Shown: positions 27,501-39,666, counted from the stretch's first letter. The stretch is DNA of 64,000 bases from Amia ocellicauda (GCF_036373705.1 NC_089864.1:8516001-8580000); one strand, 5' to 3'. A program made the numbers and translations. Notes: generated by a model not told the origin, from the sequence alone.

Positions 27501-30500
27501 CAGAAAACCAAGTGGAATGACCGGACCATTGACGCCCTCTTCTTGCATAGGCAAATCCTTCACATTTTTGCAAAAACCCAAAACATTACCAAAGAGGGGA
27601 AGTAAAACTAATCTCTTACCACATGGCTATGGCCAAGTTTAATCATAGGAAAGGACAAACTTGGTTCAACTAGGAAAAGCACATTCAAAACCAGCAGTGG
27701 GATTCCAACACCACCACACTTCCCTCTCCAGGCCAAACTATAATCCCTCATGAAAGAGAATGACACATTTTTTCTCTCCACTCCAGAGAGTTGAAGGCAG
27801 GGTACAGGCTACAGCACAGTATGATTTAATATTCATAATTGCATTTAAGAATCCCCACTCTCACAACCAAGAAAAAAAAGGAACTCCACTTCATCCATTT
27901 CTTGGTTCTACATGCAAGACAAAGCACATTTAGCCCATTTACTTTACTATCCTTGGTAGATTTCACAACTAAATGCCAAAGCAGCACCTAAAAACATGTT
28001 TAAGAACAGAATGTGAAGAACTATGGGGTGACCATGGGAGCAAAACACCACATTGGACCAGTGCATAATGACATTAGAGAGTACACTGTAATCCACACTA
28101 AGACATTTGTCAAGTCACTTCCTTATCACTGGGAAAAATCTGATTAAATCTCAAATTACAAAAGCACAGGTAAAAGCCTGTAGGACACATGAAATACCCA
28201 CAGGTTGTACACAAAAGCATGCCACTTTGCACATGCATCTTAGCAGTGTTTAACAGCAATCCCCATCAGTTCACTAAACGATATCAGAGTAGCAAAATTT
28301 AATTCAGTGGTCTAGGGGAATCCCAAAGAATCAGGCTAGGGTCTAGTTTAGTGTACACTTTACAGAACAGAAGAAATCCATCATCCCTGCCTAAAGCAAG
28401 TTGCTGATAAGCATACCACGAATGTCATTTTGAGGAAGACATCTCATTACAAGAGATTTAGAAGCTTAAACAACCCTGATTTAAAGCAGGTTACTCCGAG
28501 ATACAGAGAGCAATTTCCATGTAACAAAGAGGCCAGATCGGAGAGACCTGTGGAGAGTGAAACAGTCATCTGCCAAAACAGCACCCAGCAGCTTTGAGAG
28601 AGATTAAAAAGATGCAGGGGATTCCTAGATGTCAAAGGAAAGGTCATCCACAGGCAAGCACAGCAGCAGCTGCCCGCGATGGGGTCTGTATAGCAATGCA
28701 GCTGCTGCTGCTGCTGCTGCTGCTGCTCGAAGCCATTGCATGATGGATCCAATCTGTCATAGATCACAAGCATCCGCAAAAGTAAAATATAAGTAACTGT
28801 GTGTTAAAAGTGTAAAGAGATCTAGAATGAACCGCACCTCCTAGACAGACTGAAACAATGATCAAGCTTTTCGGTTTATATTTTATTTACATTCTACCTC
28901 ATTTCTCCTACGTCCCTCTGCAGTGTCCACATCAGATCCAAATTAAAAAAAAAACAAACAAAAAAAAACACACATACAAAAACTTTTCTATAACAATACT
29001 AGTTTAGCAGAACAAAGAGGGCACTGATAATCGCACCTCCACTGCTCGACAGAGCACATGTTACAGTCTCAACACGTCCGATTACAGCAGCTATGCATAA
29101 TTTACATACAACCAGGGTTTCTTTTGTTTCTCCGGAACAGCGGTCTGTCACTTTATAGCATCTCAGGATTCATCAAACTGCAGAAGACACTTGTCAAACT
29201 ATTTTCACTGTAGTGAACAATTTTTGTATCCACTTTCAATGCATGCCTCAAATTCTTTGTTTCTGACTATTCATAACCCTTCCAACTATGCAGCTGAAAT
29301 GGTTTGCATTTTCTGATACTTGGTTGAACCTTTGTTTTTCAAGCATGTGTCAGTTTGTATTTGCAGTAACACACTAAACAGAGCTTTCCTTCAAATATTT
29401 AGATCAAGAAACGAATCCTGTATACGAGTGTGCGCTGTTCAGAGCAATAATTGGATTGGATTGGTAGAATAGTAGCGAAACGAGATCATTCCCTTCGGTG
29501 GGGAAAAAAACGAAGCCAATGAGCTGATGGCAGCCAATCAGATGGAGCATGAGCAGGGAACATCGAGTCATCCAATTGGTCAAATGCTACTACCCAACCT
29601 GCCCAGCCTTCCCGGTGCTCCTCTTTCCCACAGTGATGGAGTGTGAACAGCCTGTGAGGTTTAGAAAGCCAGTGTCTCGGCAAGATATACTAATATAACC
29701 AATTATAGATCAGGGTTCCCCCAAGTACATCCAAGGAAAACCACTGATGCACCCAGAAGTTGTTTTCAGAGGCTCCTCAGTCCCAAGAACATCAACAATG
29801 GTCACTGGTGCATGGAAGCAGTAGCAGTCTTTGCAAAGGATATTAGTATGAAAACATGGAAAGAACCAAAGAAGGAAAAAGAAAATCCACACACTAGAGG
29901 ATGTTTAAACACTCTCACCTGTTATAAACACAGATGCACACATTCACGCCAATGGGACAATTCTCATCACCAGACAAATGCAGCTGGAAGTACCAGTGGA
30001 GAAAAGCAACGCCTTTTACCAGGGGAAGGGGAGGCAGGATGGGGGGTGGGGAGGTGCACAGGGATTCTTTCACAGATATCACAGTTTTGTGTTTCTGTTT
30101 TGAGTTGGCATGATACCCACCTTCTCTCAAAAACCTGTAAGGGATCCTGAAGCTGGGGCAAGGTTGAGTGAAGAGTCTCCTAGCAGGCAGCCACCGTACT
30201 CTCTTCTTAAAGCCTGTTACCACAATTACCGGCAATGAGTCAGTCACACAGACAGCGGTACACAATGGCAAACAATCAAACAAACAAATAGTAAACCACA
30301 AGCACCGGAGAAGGGGGGTGGCATTCTCCACCCCTGCTCACAAATAAAAGGACAAATTGGACCAATAGAAAGACCAGGTCCTTAGCAAAGACAACTGTCA
30401 GCCAGGGGGACCATATTCTGAATGCAACAGCCATCAGATATTAATAGTGCCACTGGTTCAATGGCACGGTTAGTTTCTTCTATAGGTGGGATTTCAGGTG

Positions 30501-33500
30501 TAAAATACAGCTGGAAAAAGAACATCCCATATTTAGAACAAAAAGAGTGGCTCAAGGTCGTCCCCTGCACAAAATGCTACACCCCCAAACATGGTATGGA
30601 TTACCAATGCATTTTGCATTACTCATACACTACAGTAAGCAAAACCTGTGCTGATAAAGCAGTGCTGCCAGGGTGGTACAGCCTGTGAAACCATACAGCC
30701 TAGAAACATACCAGTGGTGGAATTAATGGCAGTTCCACTTCTTCACCAAGTACAGCAGGAATACAGGTGTTTGAGGGCTCACAAGTGGCTCAGCCAGTAA
30801 AAGCCTCTGCTCAGAGGGCAAGACAAGCCCTCTAGCACAGACAGTGCCGGTTCCAGTGTGAGTTTCGTCAGCTGGCAGAAATGTGGATTACTCTGAAGGC
30901 AGCACACAACTGGCCAAGCACTACCAGCATTGAGCACTCACCAAATCGGACAGAGCTTCCTTTGCTTCCTTCACAACAGTGACCCCTAGGGCACCAACGA
31001 GCTCCACAGGGCTACCAGTGAGAGCTACAGTTTTGCCTTCTCAGTTGTGTACTCAGTGTGAAAATAATCCGTTTGATTCCACACTTTCAGAGAAAACCTG
31101 CCTTCATCGCCTCTAGTGTTCCTGGAGAAGACCATGTAATTACAGACATGATCTTCTCTTCCTCTCACTTTGCAGAATTTTAAAATTTTAAAACATAAAT
31201 AATGGGATTAACAGTTGCTTTTACTTGTACTGACACAAGAGAAATTGGGATTCAAAATCATAAATCTCAACAGCTCAAACACACAAGCCAAGCAAGTTCC
31301 TATAGGCATACAAGTGCTTTACGAATTTGGCCAATGTTTTTCTGCCCTCTCCCCACTTGGAGAACATGCAGACCCCACCCCACAAACTGTCAGCAGACTG
31401 TGGATAAGGGAAACTGGGACTCAACACATGGGTGCAACATCCTGATAAAGGATGTTTTAATCCATATGGAAAGTAAAAACAAAGATAAAATAAGTAGGCC
31501 AACTGCTATTTGCTTCTTACAATGACTCAAAGAAACCTATAGCAGATACACTAGGCGGCACCCAAAATCTTTTTAAGCTTGCTAAATGGTCCAAGACCCT
31601 GAAAATTCAAAATGCCTCAACAAGTGCTGCAAAACAGGAAATGGCCCAGCTGACAACAGACCCACAGAACTCGAGGACGAGACCTCTGGGCATTTCTAAA
31701 GATCAGACCTTTCACTTCATTGTGCTGCAGGAAATCGACTATATTGCTGGAGAATGCCCACAACAGTGTTCCTCCTGATATGCAGTATTCTTTAACACCT
31801 CTGCAATCAGCTGGGGAAATGTACAAATCATAGATCACATGCATTATATATTTGGCATATTACACTAGCAGAGTAACTAGCAGTTTATGAAGTGTCACAG
31901 GCTTTCAACAAACTGTTCTCCCATTGAGGGCTACTGTCAGCCACCTAAACGCTTGCATACAGCCAAGTCATATCATTATACTTTCAAGGTTAAAATCTGG
32001 ACTACAACGTTCTGCATTCCTTTTCACCAGATGCTTTTATAAAAATAGAAAAAAAGCTGATTATGTGTGGACATCTGTACAGTCTCCAGTCTTTTTCCCC
32101 AGCTGGTGTTAACCAAGAAGCTCTTGGTAGCTTTCCCATTCAGAGGATTAAGTGACAGATCTTAGTAGGGCATAACTCGGAAATCTACATGAAATGCCTC
32201 CGAGATGGGCTAACCTACACCACAGTTTTAAGAGGTGAAATGGGACCAAACTGGAGATGCATTTCATTACCTACCCTACTCCTTATGCAATTTAATAATG
32301 TGTTATTTACCATGTAGGTTCTTCCTGTACTTTAGATCTCAGGCTAAGTTTAAGCCTTTGTTTCATACGATTACATTACACATACCATTTTCAAATGAAG
32401 GGTCAATACAATCTGAAACCAGTCAAATTGTATATGCAAGAAGATAACATTAATACCGCTAAAGTCTAAATACTGCAGTGGTATGTACTCAAAGTACTCG
32501 GAAATGTACTCTGATGTACTTTGGTTTTGTTTGTTTATGTATGTATCCAAGACGGGTTAAGATTGACCTTCACTATATCATCCCAGAAGATCATAATCAG
32601 ATTTTCAGGATAAGCAGTCCTTTCTTGACTAAGAAAGCTTGATTTGGTTGTACATGTAGTATCTTTTTAATCACTCCCTTCCCATACAAACTAACAGATA
32701 AGGTAAGTAATCGGAAACATATGTTTTTTTTATTATTTTCTTTTAGGAGAATTAACCATTATTTTTTTGGAACAAACACAAAAAAAGGTCTGCAATTAAA
32801 ACAAACAAAACCAAAATACTGTGCAATGTGGTTTTCAGGAGCAAAGTTCATGACAGCTGATACAATTGTTGCAAAACAGTTTTACACTACAAATTTTGCA
32901 CCACTGTAGCCTATATAGCAAGAAAAAACAAAATGAACATGGATAAAACTGAAAAACCCTACTTTCAAAAAGCATCAATTTTTGAATTTACATTGAAGGC
33001 GTCACATTATAGGTAATCTAGAGAAGTCTGGTGCCTTGCAGGTAAAAAAGGACATTGTAGAATTTGAGCTTACCTACAACTTAAATAAAATCTCACACTG
33101 TGATGCGTCGTGCGGACAAGTGGAATAGAATTAACGGGTGACTTTTCACATCCCAACACAAGACTTGGGCTACTACCTGTATTCATGTATTTTGACCTTC
33201 CACACAACTATCAATTATAATAAAGTTGAGAGGGATTTGATCCAATGTGACAGAACCCACTATGTCTAGGGCTGGAAAGCTGAACCTGCAAACAACATTT
33301 TCAGACATTCACACATTTTCAGTCAATCAACCGAAGAAAGCACGGTTCACACCAGTTAGCCATTACCTTACACCAGTGCATTCCTTCATTGACTGGTTTC
33401 AAAAGATTTCTGATTTGACAGCTGCTGCTCCGTTTGATCCTCTTCTTTTGGGGAAAAACACACTCAACTTTGCTGGTTTACTGGTTACACATTTACTTTG

Positions 33501-34369
33501 CGGACTAATCTATTGTAAACCACAAATGCAAAGTACCTGCATCATTTCCTCTGCAGGTTATAAAGCAAATTTGTCGAGTCACATTGCATTTGACTATTTA
33601 AATACCCCCCACCCCCCACACACACACACACACACCCAGAGGGCAACAAACACTATCACGTCAGCCAGTGTTGTGTATCTATTAACTACTAAGGGTTTAA
33701 AACCACTGCCAACCTTAACAGAGCTACCACCTTTATTGAGCAAATACAATTAAAAAAAAGTGAACATTTCTGCGTAGTAAATATGTAGTAAATTCTCTGC
33801 TCTGCATACTTAACCATAGTTGGTATTTCTAAAGCTAAACAAAGCCAAGATTGAGCTGTCACATCTCCCTAGATCAATCTGACATACCCCTTATGGTGAG
33901 CAATCCCACTTTGCTAAACCTTACTCCATGAGTGCAACCCCTGAGTTAATAATAAACAGTAGTATGTTGAAATGCAATGCAATTATCTTGGCGACTTGTA
34001 ACGCATGCAACATCTGAAACTATTTTATAAGCTTGTAAATGTGTTAAGAACAGAAATAATTACAAATAGCAAATAAGAGCTGTTCGTGTACGGATTGTGC
34101 TACACAGTCCGATCCGCTACCGTGTGTATTCACGTCACAGACTCGCTCGCATTGTTTAGGTCTACGGAGGTTTCATTTTAAAGACACTGAAACGCCGCTC
34201 TTTCGTTTCCTGATCACAAGAGGGATAAACCAGTGTTGTAATCATGAGGAAATGTACATATTATTGTGAACTGACCTGCTGTTCTCGATGGAGTCCTCCC
34301 AGACAGTTTCTCGAATTTATTCAGCTGGTCCACACAGCGGGTGTTTTCAGCTCCGTCTGTCGCGGACAT
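24553..34369 (-). CDS. klhdc10: Kelch domain-containing protein 10 (complete, 10 exons, 420 aa)
   Basis: Klhdc10 is a kelch beta-propeller substrate receptor of cullin-2 ubiquitin ligases that recognises C-terminal degrons. Exons in transcript order: 34369-34276, 30213-30121, 27085-26864, 26677-26523, 26416-26268, 25981-25897, 25699-25633, 25386-25339, 25028-24889, 24762-24553 (stop TAG 24555-24553). The total is 1263 bases with closed phases. The start MSATDGAENTRCVDQLNKFE aligns with the mammalian N-terminus, minus its glycine-rich insert, which explains most of the shorter length (human 442). Kelch blades show as NLYVFGGYNPD, LLVFGGTGIPF, YLYVFGGTTG, RIYILGGGTSW, VFICGGYNGE and MYIHGGVV. 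The C-terminus SLLELCWEKLL...LGLTQELIERLK includes the region expected to hold the elongin-binding BC-box. The gene is transcribed divergently from zc3hc1. Confidence 0.97.
27086..30120 (-). other. klhdc10 intron 2 (3.0 kb)
   Basis: Lies between the exon encoding FKKRVRW...RFLRE and the first kelch exon. It contains a trinucleotide repeat at 28701-28727. I see no exon or clear mobile element in it. Confidence 0.7.
28701..28727 (-). repeat. (CAG/CTG)9 trinucleotide repeat in klhdc10 intron 2
   Basis: Nine perfect GCT units on the plus strand read as AGC/CAG in the klhdc10 transcript. The repeat is intronic, so it does not encode a homopolymer in the protein. Confidence 0.92.
30776..31040 (+). 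mobile_element. Probable tRNA-derived SINE in klhdc10 intron 1
   Basis: An A-box-like segment, GTGGCTCAGCCAGTAAAAGC (30785-30804), is followed about 45 bases downstream by a degenerate B-box, GGTTCCAGTGT (30849-30859). This is the split RNA polymerase III promoter of tRNA-derived SINEs. The following 180 bases resemble a SINE body. The right end is uncertain and I see no clear target duplication, so this is likely an old copy. Confidence 0.55.
33608..33637 (+). repeat. (CA)n microsatellite in klhdc10 intron 1
   Basis: A short C-rich lead is followed by about ten CA units. Confidence 0.9.
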
Positions 34370-35038
34370 GTTCCCCCCCCCCCAATAAAATTAAATAAAC
34401 GAATGATGATTTACCTACAATCAAATGTTAAAACGCAAGCTCGTCAGGGCTGATTTTTGCATCCCAAACACTAAAACAACTCAGCCCACCTCGCAGACAA
34501 AACCCTCCACCAATCCGCGGAGGCCTTAAATACCGCCGACCAATCAGAGAGCGCCTTGTTGCGAGGTCGGGAGAGGAAGGAGATGCGGAGACGGGTGACT
34601 GGGCAGCTGTTATTAAAAAAAAACTTTAGCACATCAAGATGATTGTTTGGACGGTGCAGATTAAACAACATTAATTTAAATATACGAATTAAATTATAGC
34701 TTTCATTAACATTTTAATGAATCAGACACCGTTTTATTATACATTATGTTAGGTATTTAAAAATAATTATATATTTTAAATTATGTACTGCTTATTTGTT
34801 GACTTTCGAAGCACAGATACCCTTTTAAAGCCCTTTTAATTGGCTGTACAAACTTTTTGTGTAAAAAAACGAATTCACTTAATGGTAGAAATCGATATAT
34901 CTATTTGTTTTTAATCGTCAATGTCGCTATTGATATTAATGTGTTTTGCATCGGGACGCTGTACTGTGACAAAGCGGGACCTTCTTCGCTTGGGTGCCGT
35001 TTCTCCAGCCGGGGACGACATTGAGTGCGGGACTGAAA
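34370..35038. promoter_or_regulatory. Shared (bidirectional) promoter region of klhdc10 and zc3hc1
   Basis: The two start codons face away from each other across 669 bases. On the klhdc10 side there is a TATTTAAG TATA-like element (minus strand, about 34526-34533) and an inverted CCAAT box (ACCAATCAG on plus, about 34539). An 11-G run lies four bases before the klhdc10 ATG in its 5' UTR (34373-34383 as C on plus). On the zc3hc1 side, AAAATGGCGGC overlaps the ATG and matches the YY1 motif. The middle is A/T-rich. The shared function is inferred from geometry. Confidence 0.6.
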
Positions 35039-38000
35039 ATGGCGGCGCTCAATACCAGCGGGGATGGCGTTGATACCGCGGCGGAGAAATTAAAATCTCC
35101 TCAAGCAACTCTTCAGAGAGTCCGCGAAATACTCAGCCAGGGGATTGCGGTGGAAGACAGTCGGTGTGAGAGGTAAGTGATATGAAGATTAATCTGGCAA
35201 GCGTGTATTATTGGGTAACTGGTGGAAGCAATGCCTGGGGGGATTGGGGCGCGAATGAATGAAACCTGGTGTTTACTGTGCACTGAGCAGCAGCCTGGCT
35301 TGCACGACTTTACTGTCGTCTTCCGAATTAATTTTAATTATTTAGGGTGGTTATATATAAATAATGAATCTCCGGTATATGCATGAGATTCGTGCTGCAG
35401 TATTTTTTTCTTTCATTCGAATTCGATTGTTTTCTCTCTCTCTCGATTAATCGATTTATTTGTATTTTAGTCGGGAGGATTCACAAGCATTCAGTGATTA
35501 ACACGTTTTTTGTTTACACCAGAAGGGATCAATATTGCATTGTCTGGTTGATCCTAATTTCAGTGTGACTAAGTGAGAAATCGGCATTTATGACACACTT
35601 GTGTATATTTGACTTGTTCAAGATGCCTTAATGTGGGCTTCATATTTGAATATTCATGCTATAAAGTCAGTTGGGATCGACCCCCCCCCCCCCCCTATAT
35701 ATTTTTCCATCAGGTTTGCCGGTATCTGACATAACTCTTGGGTTTTGCCACAGTTATTAAACATTTGATATAACTTCTGTTTCAGTGAGGAGCATGTGGC
35801 TGAACCAGAGACCCCAAATGATGTATCCCAGGCTCCATTTCAGGCAGTGAGCAAAGAAGCCTTTTTCTCCCGGGTGGAGACGTATACAATATCCTTTACA
35901 GTGCTTTTTGAAAACTATATATGAGCTTGTATAATTGAAAGTATATTGAATTTACATCCCATTTGTCTTTATAATGTAAACTGTATTTTTTAAATGACAG
36001 TCAGTATGTAAACATTATTAGCCATAGCGTTCTGCTAGAGTGTGATGTAAAAGTATCCGCACCCTTTCCTTAACTATGAATACTGTTTAAAATGGGCAGC
36101 CAAGCCTCTTGAAATTTCTCCCTTGAGGTGTGCGAGTTATGGCTGGACGAATGTAGCTTTTGACATGCTAAAGTGTACAAGCTGTGAGGCGTTCCTATGT
36201 GGATCTCTAGAGCTCAACCGAGACATTAATAAATGTAAGTTCTTCTATTCAATAGTTTAATCAGTACATGCATGCAATTAAAGTGCAATTGATAAGTGCT
36301 TAGAAATCATTAGTCACGCAGGCCTAATGCTATTATAAATTCAGCTGCTACTCTGTTTATATTGCTGGAGAACCTTGTTTGTGTAAGACTGGCATTAAGT
36401 AATACATTTTTAAACGGAAAATAACAGTACATGCATAATTTATTATTTGATTAATCATGAAAGTGTTTGTCAAAGTATGATCCACAACACTTGACAGATC
36501 ACATTTAGAAGTAGTTTTTTTGTAATATCCATACATATCCATATTGATATTTGGTCTCAACCAAAAGGGTGCAGATTTAAATTTAAAGTGCTTTTTTTCA
36601 GTGGATTTTTTTTCTGCATTATTAAATGAGGTTCTGTACTATTTTGTGTTTCCTTTCTTAAAGACAAAGAACGAATACTAGAGCTTAAGAAATCTTTACA
36701 AACACGCCATGACAAGTTTTGCTTCTGGCCAGACTTCCCCAGTCCAGGTAAAAGAGCCCTTTAGCTGTCTAAGGGGTGTTTAATATTGCTTTTAACGCAG
36801 CCTATGAAATGGGTAACATGTGGGATGCTGTTGCTGTTCTAGATCGGTTCTGGACCCTCCCAATCAGCGAGCCAGCAGTGCTTTTCAGCAACTTCCTGGA
36901 CCGTTTCAAGAGCGCTTGTCGGCTGGATCTGCAGCTGCCATCCATGAAGCCTGATGATCTGAAAAACTTGGTGAGTTAATTTGATTTATAAAAGTGACTA
37001 GACTCCAGAGATCTCTTTTTGTATTTATTTTTGACACCTCAACTATTAATTAGTTAATTGAAGCATTAATTTGCTAAATTGATCCATTTAAGCATTGTTT
37101 TCGGGTTTATAAGCAGCTAATGCTTTACAGAGATCTGCAAAACTATAGACCAGGGTTGCTCTCCACACCTAGTCTCCAGGTTTTTCAGGTTGTATAATTT
37201 TTTCCCCGTCTAAAAGCACGAATGATAGTGCTTGTTACATAACACACATGAAGGCCTTGTGATGTATGCAAATAATACGTAAATATGCTTCTCGCTTCCC
37301 TTCCCATCCCTGCTCTCGCAAAAAAATCTAAAAGTGCTTTTCTTTGAAGGAGTAACTGACTGCTGTCATCATATTTGTTGATCTGCAGTCTCTAAGCGAG
37401 GATGTACTCAGTGTCCTGCTGCAGCTGATTGAAGACGAGCTGAAGAGAGAAGGAGGGTCTCCGGTGAAGATCTGTGCGGAGCCTCTGTCTGTGCAACTGA
37501 CAGCCTGCATTGTGGCTCTGTTCGGCTGGTCCTCCAGGTAAGGGGAGATGGGAAATGCACTCTCTTTAAAGCATTGAAAGGAATAAAAAGGTCTGAAACT
37601 GGGTACATTTGAAAGAGAGTAAGTTGTTTCATGGGTAGTGAGATTCACATTCCAGAGAGAGAGAAGATCTGAAGCTGTTGGAAGTTATTGTATATGTGTG
37701 TGTTTGTTTCACACAATTCTGTTTTCTTTAACATGTTTTGGCATTGAAAGCACAATAGGTTCCAACTTGTGGTCCATGCATCTAGGTCAAAGATTCGATT
37801 TGGTCTAGGCCTTGGTGTCTGTCAGGATGCAGTGACTCAGCGATCTCTCTCTTTCTCTGCGTAGTGCGACCCATAGCTCTCTGCACCTGCCCGTCCTCAT
37901 CTGCTCCTACTGCCTGCGCAAGGTGGGCCTTTGGAACTTCCATCAGATCGACGGGCTGACCGTAGAGGGGGATGGCTCCTTTGCCTTGACCTCCACCCCG

Positions 38001-39492
38001 GGGCAGGACAGCCGTGGGGACCGGATGAACCCCACCTCCGCCTCGCCCTGCAGGATGGTGCTGCGGAGCCAGGACGCCACGCGGACACAGGGCTCTGAGC
38101 ATGTAGGCCTCCCTCCCCCTTTTACTCCTGCTTTCCCATGCACTGGATCAGCCTGGAAGGCTAATGTCTGATGTGTGAGGCCTAATCTAGTTGGTTTTAT
38201 AGCTCACCCTATACCAGCAATTTCTGGTGAAGACTGGGACCACATTATCTAATCAAATAGACGGGCTGAAGAGTGTTGAGGTGTTTGTTTATAATTATCT
38301 CCGAGTCCTACATTAACCCAAGCACCTGCTGTGTTGAATTTTGGTGATATAAAGTGTTGAACAGTATAAACTGCTGATTTAAGGATGAACTGTTTCCCGT
38401 TCGCCCCGGTCCGCTGCCCACTGCTGCTCTCGTGTGTCTGCAGGGTGATGCCAGCCCATCGCCGCTGGTTTTCCGGACTCGAAACCGGGACTCTCCCAGC
38501 CCCAATGAGGAGTCTCCCAGCCCCGTGTCCAGGGGAAAGAGGCCGGTGACGCGCAGCCGGGTGCTGGGCGAGGCCGTGCCGCCAGGCAGCGAGGTGCCCT
38601 CCAGCCCCCAGCGCAGGGCCAAGCGCTCGCGTCTCTCCTCCGCCAGCAGCACGGTAAGGACCACCCAAACTGCGCCCCCCGTGACACACTTGTCAGCTTC
38701 GTGTTTAAACATAGCTGTATGTGTTGTATTGTGACCATAGTCTTTAAATATCACCATACTGAGGATGATGTGAACTTCTCCCCTGCCACTCAAATTGACT
38801 ACGCTGCCCTCTTCAGGACACCCCCACCCCCCGCAGTGCCTTTGACCCTTTGTACCAGCACCGAGACTGGTGTCCCTGGGTCAGCATGTCGCAGATTCAG
38901 ACACCGGGGGAAGGGGAATCCACCACCGACACCCCTGCCCAGCCACAGGGCCCCGAGAGCAGCCAGCCGGGCTGGAAGGCAGCGCTCGACGTGTTCCTCT
39001 CCATGAGGAAATCGGACGAGTCCCAGGGGGCCACTTCATCACAGGTACGCCGCTCGCACTGAAGGGGTCTTTCTGCTCCAGGAATGCTGGAGCTCTAAAC
39101 CCTCAGTTAGTGCTGAAATAAACATAGTCTGGTATTGTTATTCAAGTCCTGACTGCACATTTTCTCACCGGCTTCCAAGATGCTGAAATACTTATTATGG
39201 CACAGAATTTTTCCTTTGAGATCTGTTCATTTTTTTTAATTTTTTTTTTTTAAGTTGTTTTGGCATGCAGAATAAACACAATGGACATTTTTCCATACAC
39301 AACACCACTTTTGTTTCTGTTTTGAATCCATGAACGTTAAAAAAAAAAAAAAAAAAAAAAAACCTGACTCCTCCACGGCTGTTTGTTTGTTTGTTTGTTT
39401 GTTTGTTTGTTCGTCCCCAGGGTCTCCATGACAAAACGCAGAGGGTCCTGAAACTCTTCCGAGTGTGTTTTCCCAACAAAGCCTCTCCGTGA
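35039..39492 (+). CDS. zc3hc1: Zinc finger C3HC-type protein 1 / NIPA (complete, 10 exons, 498 aa)
   Basis: Zc3hc1 (NIPA) is a nuclear protein of the nuclear-pore basket, where it helps hold TPR, and was earlier described as an F-box-like SCF subunit. Exons: 35039-35172, 35786-35888, 36084-36234, 36664-36747, 36843-36970, 37389-37537, 37865-38102, 38444-38653, 38817-39044, 39421-39492 (TGA 39490-39492). The total is 1497 bases and phases close; human length is 502. The first C3HC/BIR-like zinc domain spans about 70-155 (KWAAKP-like start, LKCTSCEAFLC, H...FCFWPDFPSP). The second, Rsm1-like domain spans about 225-275 with CSYCLRKVGLW. Basic, proline/serine-rich stretches at about 365-395 (GKRPVTRSR, RRAKRSRLSS) look like nuclear localisation signals. 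YQHRDWCPWV and the C-terminal GWKAALDVFL are conserved. The start ATG sits in AAAATGGCGGC; the frame is open upstream but has no earlier ATG. Intron 2 is an AT-AC intron. Confidence 0.97.
35889..36083 (+). other. zc3hc1 intron 2: predicted U12-type AT-AC intron (195 bp)
   Basis: The intron starts ATATCCTTTA, the exact U12 AT-AC donor consensus. It contains TTCCTTAAC at 36066-36074, the exact U12 branch-site consensus, with the branch adenosine about 10 bases from the 3' end, and it ends in TAC. Splicing here joins KEAFFSRVETYT to CLKWAAKP in frame, matching human ETFSSLKWAGKP residue for residue. No AG lies in the last ~30 bases before the conserved exon, so a GT-AG alternative is not available. 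Confidence 0.9.
39339..39412 (+). repeat. Poly(A) and (GTTT)n tracts before the last zc3hc1 exon
   Basis: An A homopolymer of about 24 bases (39339-39362) is followed by a (GTTT)n run (39381-39412). The run ends eight bases before exon 10, so it makes up most of the pyrimidine tract of that acceptor (TCGTCCCCAG). Confidence 0.9.
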
Positions 39493-39645
39493 CACGGGAC
39501 TCTGGTGACTGGCCTGGGTTTTACCCCTTTTTATTTTGCCTTTTGTGGTCTTTCTACCTGGAGTTACAGACCTGCCATTGATACGAAGCCACGCCAGTTC
39601 TTGAGTCTTGTTTACCCTCAAATAATCAACTTCACCTTTAACTAC

Positions 39646-39666
39646 AATAAAAAAAAAAAAAAAAAA
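39646..39666 (+). terminator. Possible zc3hc1 poly(A) signal within a genomic A tract
   Basis: AATAAA at 39646-39651, 154 bases after the stop codon, merges into a genomic A-run of about 18. It could be the signal or simply a homopolymer. Later ATTAAA variants exist near 40057 and 40330. Confidence 0.35.

Larger units (their letters stand above)
30214..34275 (-). other. klhdc10 intron 1 (4.1 kb)
   Basis: Separates the first coding exon from the second. It contains a probable tRNA-derived SINE (30776-31040) and a (CA)n tract near 33617-33636. No other exon is visible. Confidence 0.7.

Noticed and set aside
29500-29600. CCAAT-rich stretch as an internal klhdc10 promoter
   Set aside because: Only a few CCAAT-like words occur, with no exon or initiator context; the evidence is too weak.
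34994-35038. An N-terminal extension of zc3hc1 from an upstream GTG
   Set aside because: The frame is open, but there is no ATG. The ATG at 35039 (MAALNTSGDG) matches the style of the family start and has a YY1/Kozak-like context.
35889-36000. Read-through of zc3hc1 exon 2 or use of GTATAC at 35882 as donor
   Set aside because: No AG acceptor exists close to the conserved next exon, and using GTATAC drops residues conserved in the family. The AT-AC solution fits exactly.
39646-39666. Processed pseudogene tail
   Set aside because: The A-run follows zc3hc1 3' UTR sequence directly, with no foreign coding sequence or target duplication.
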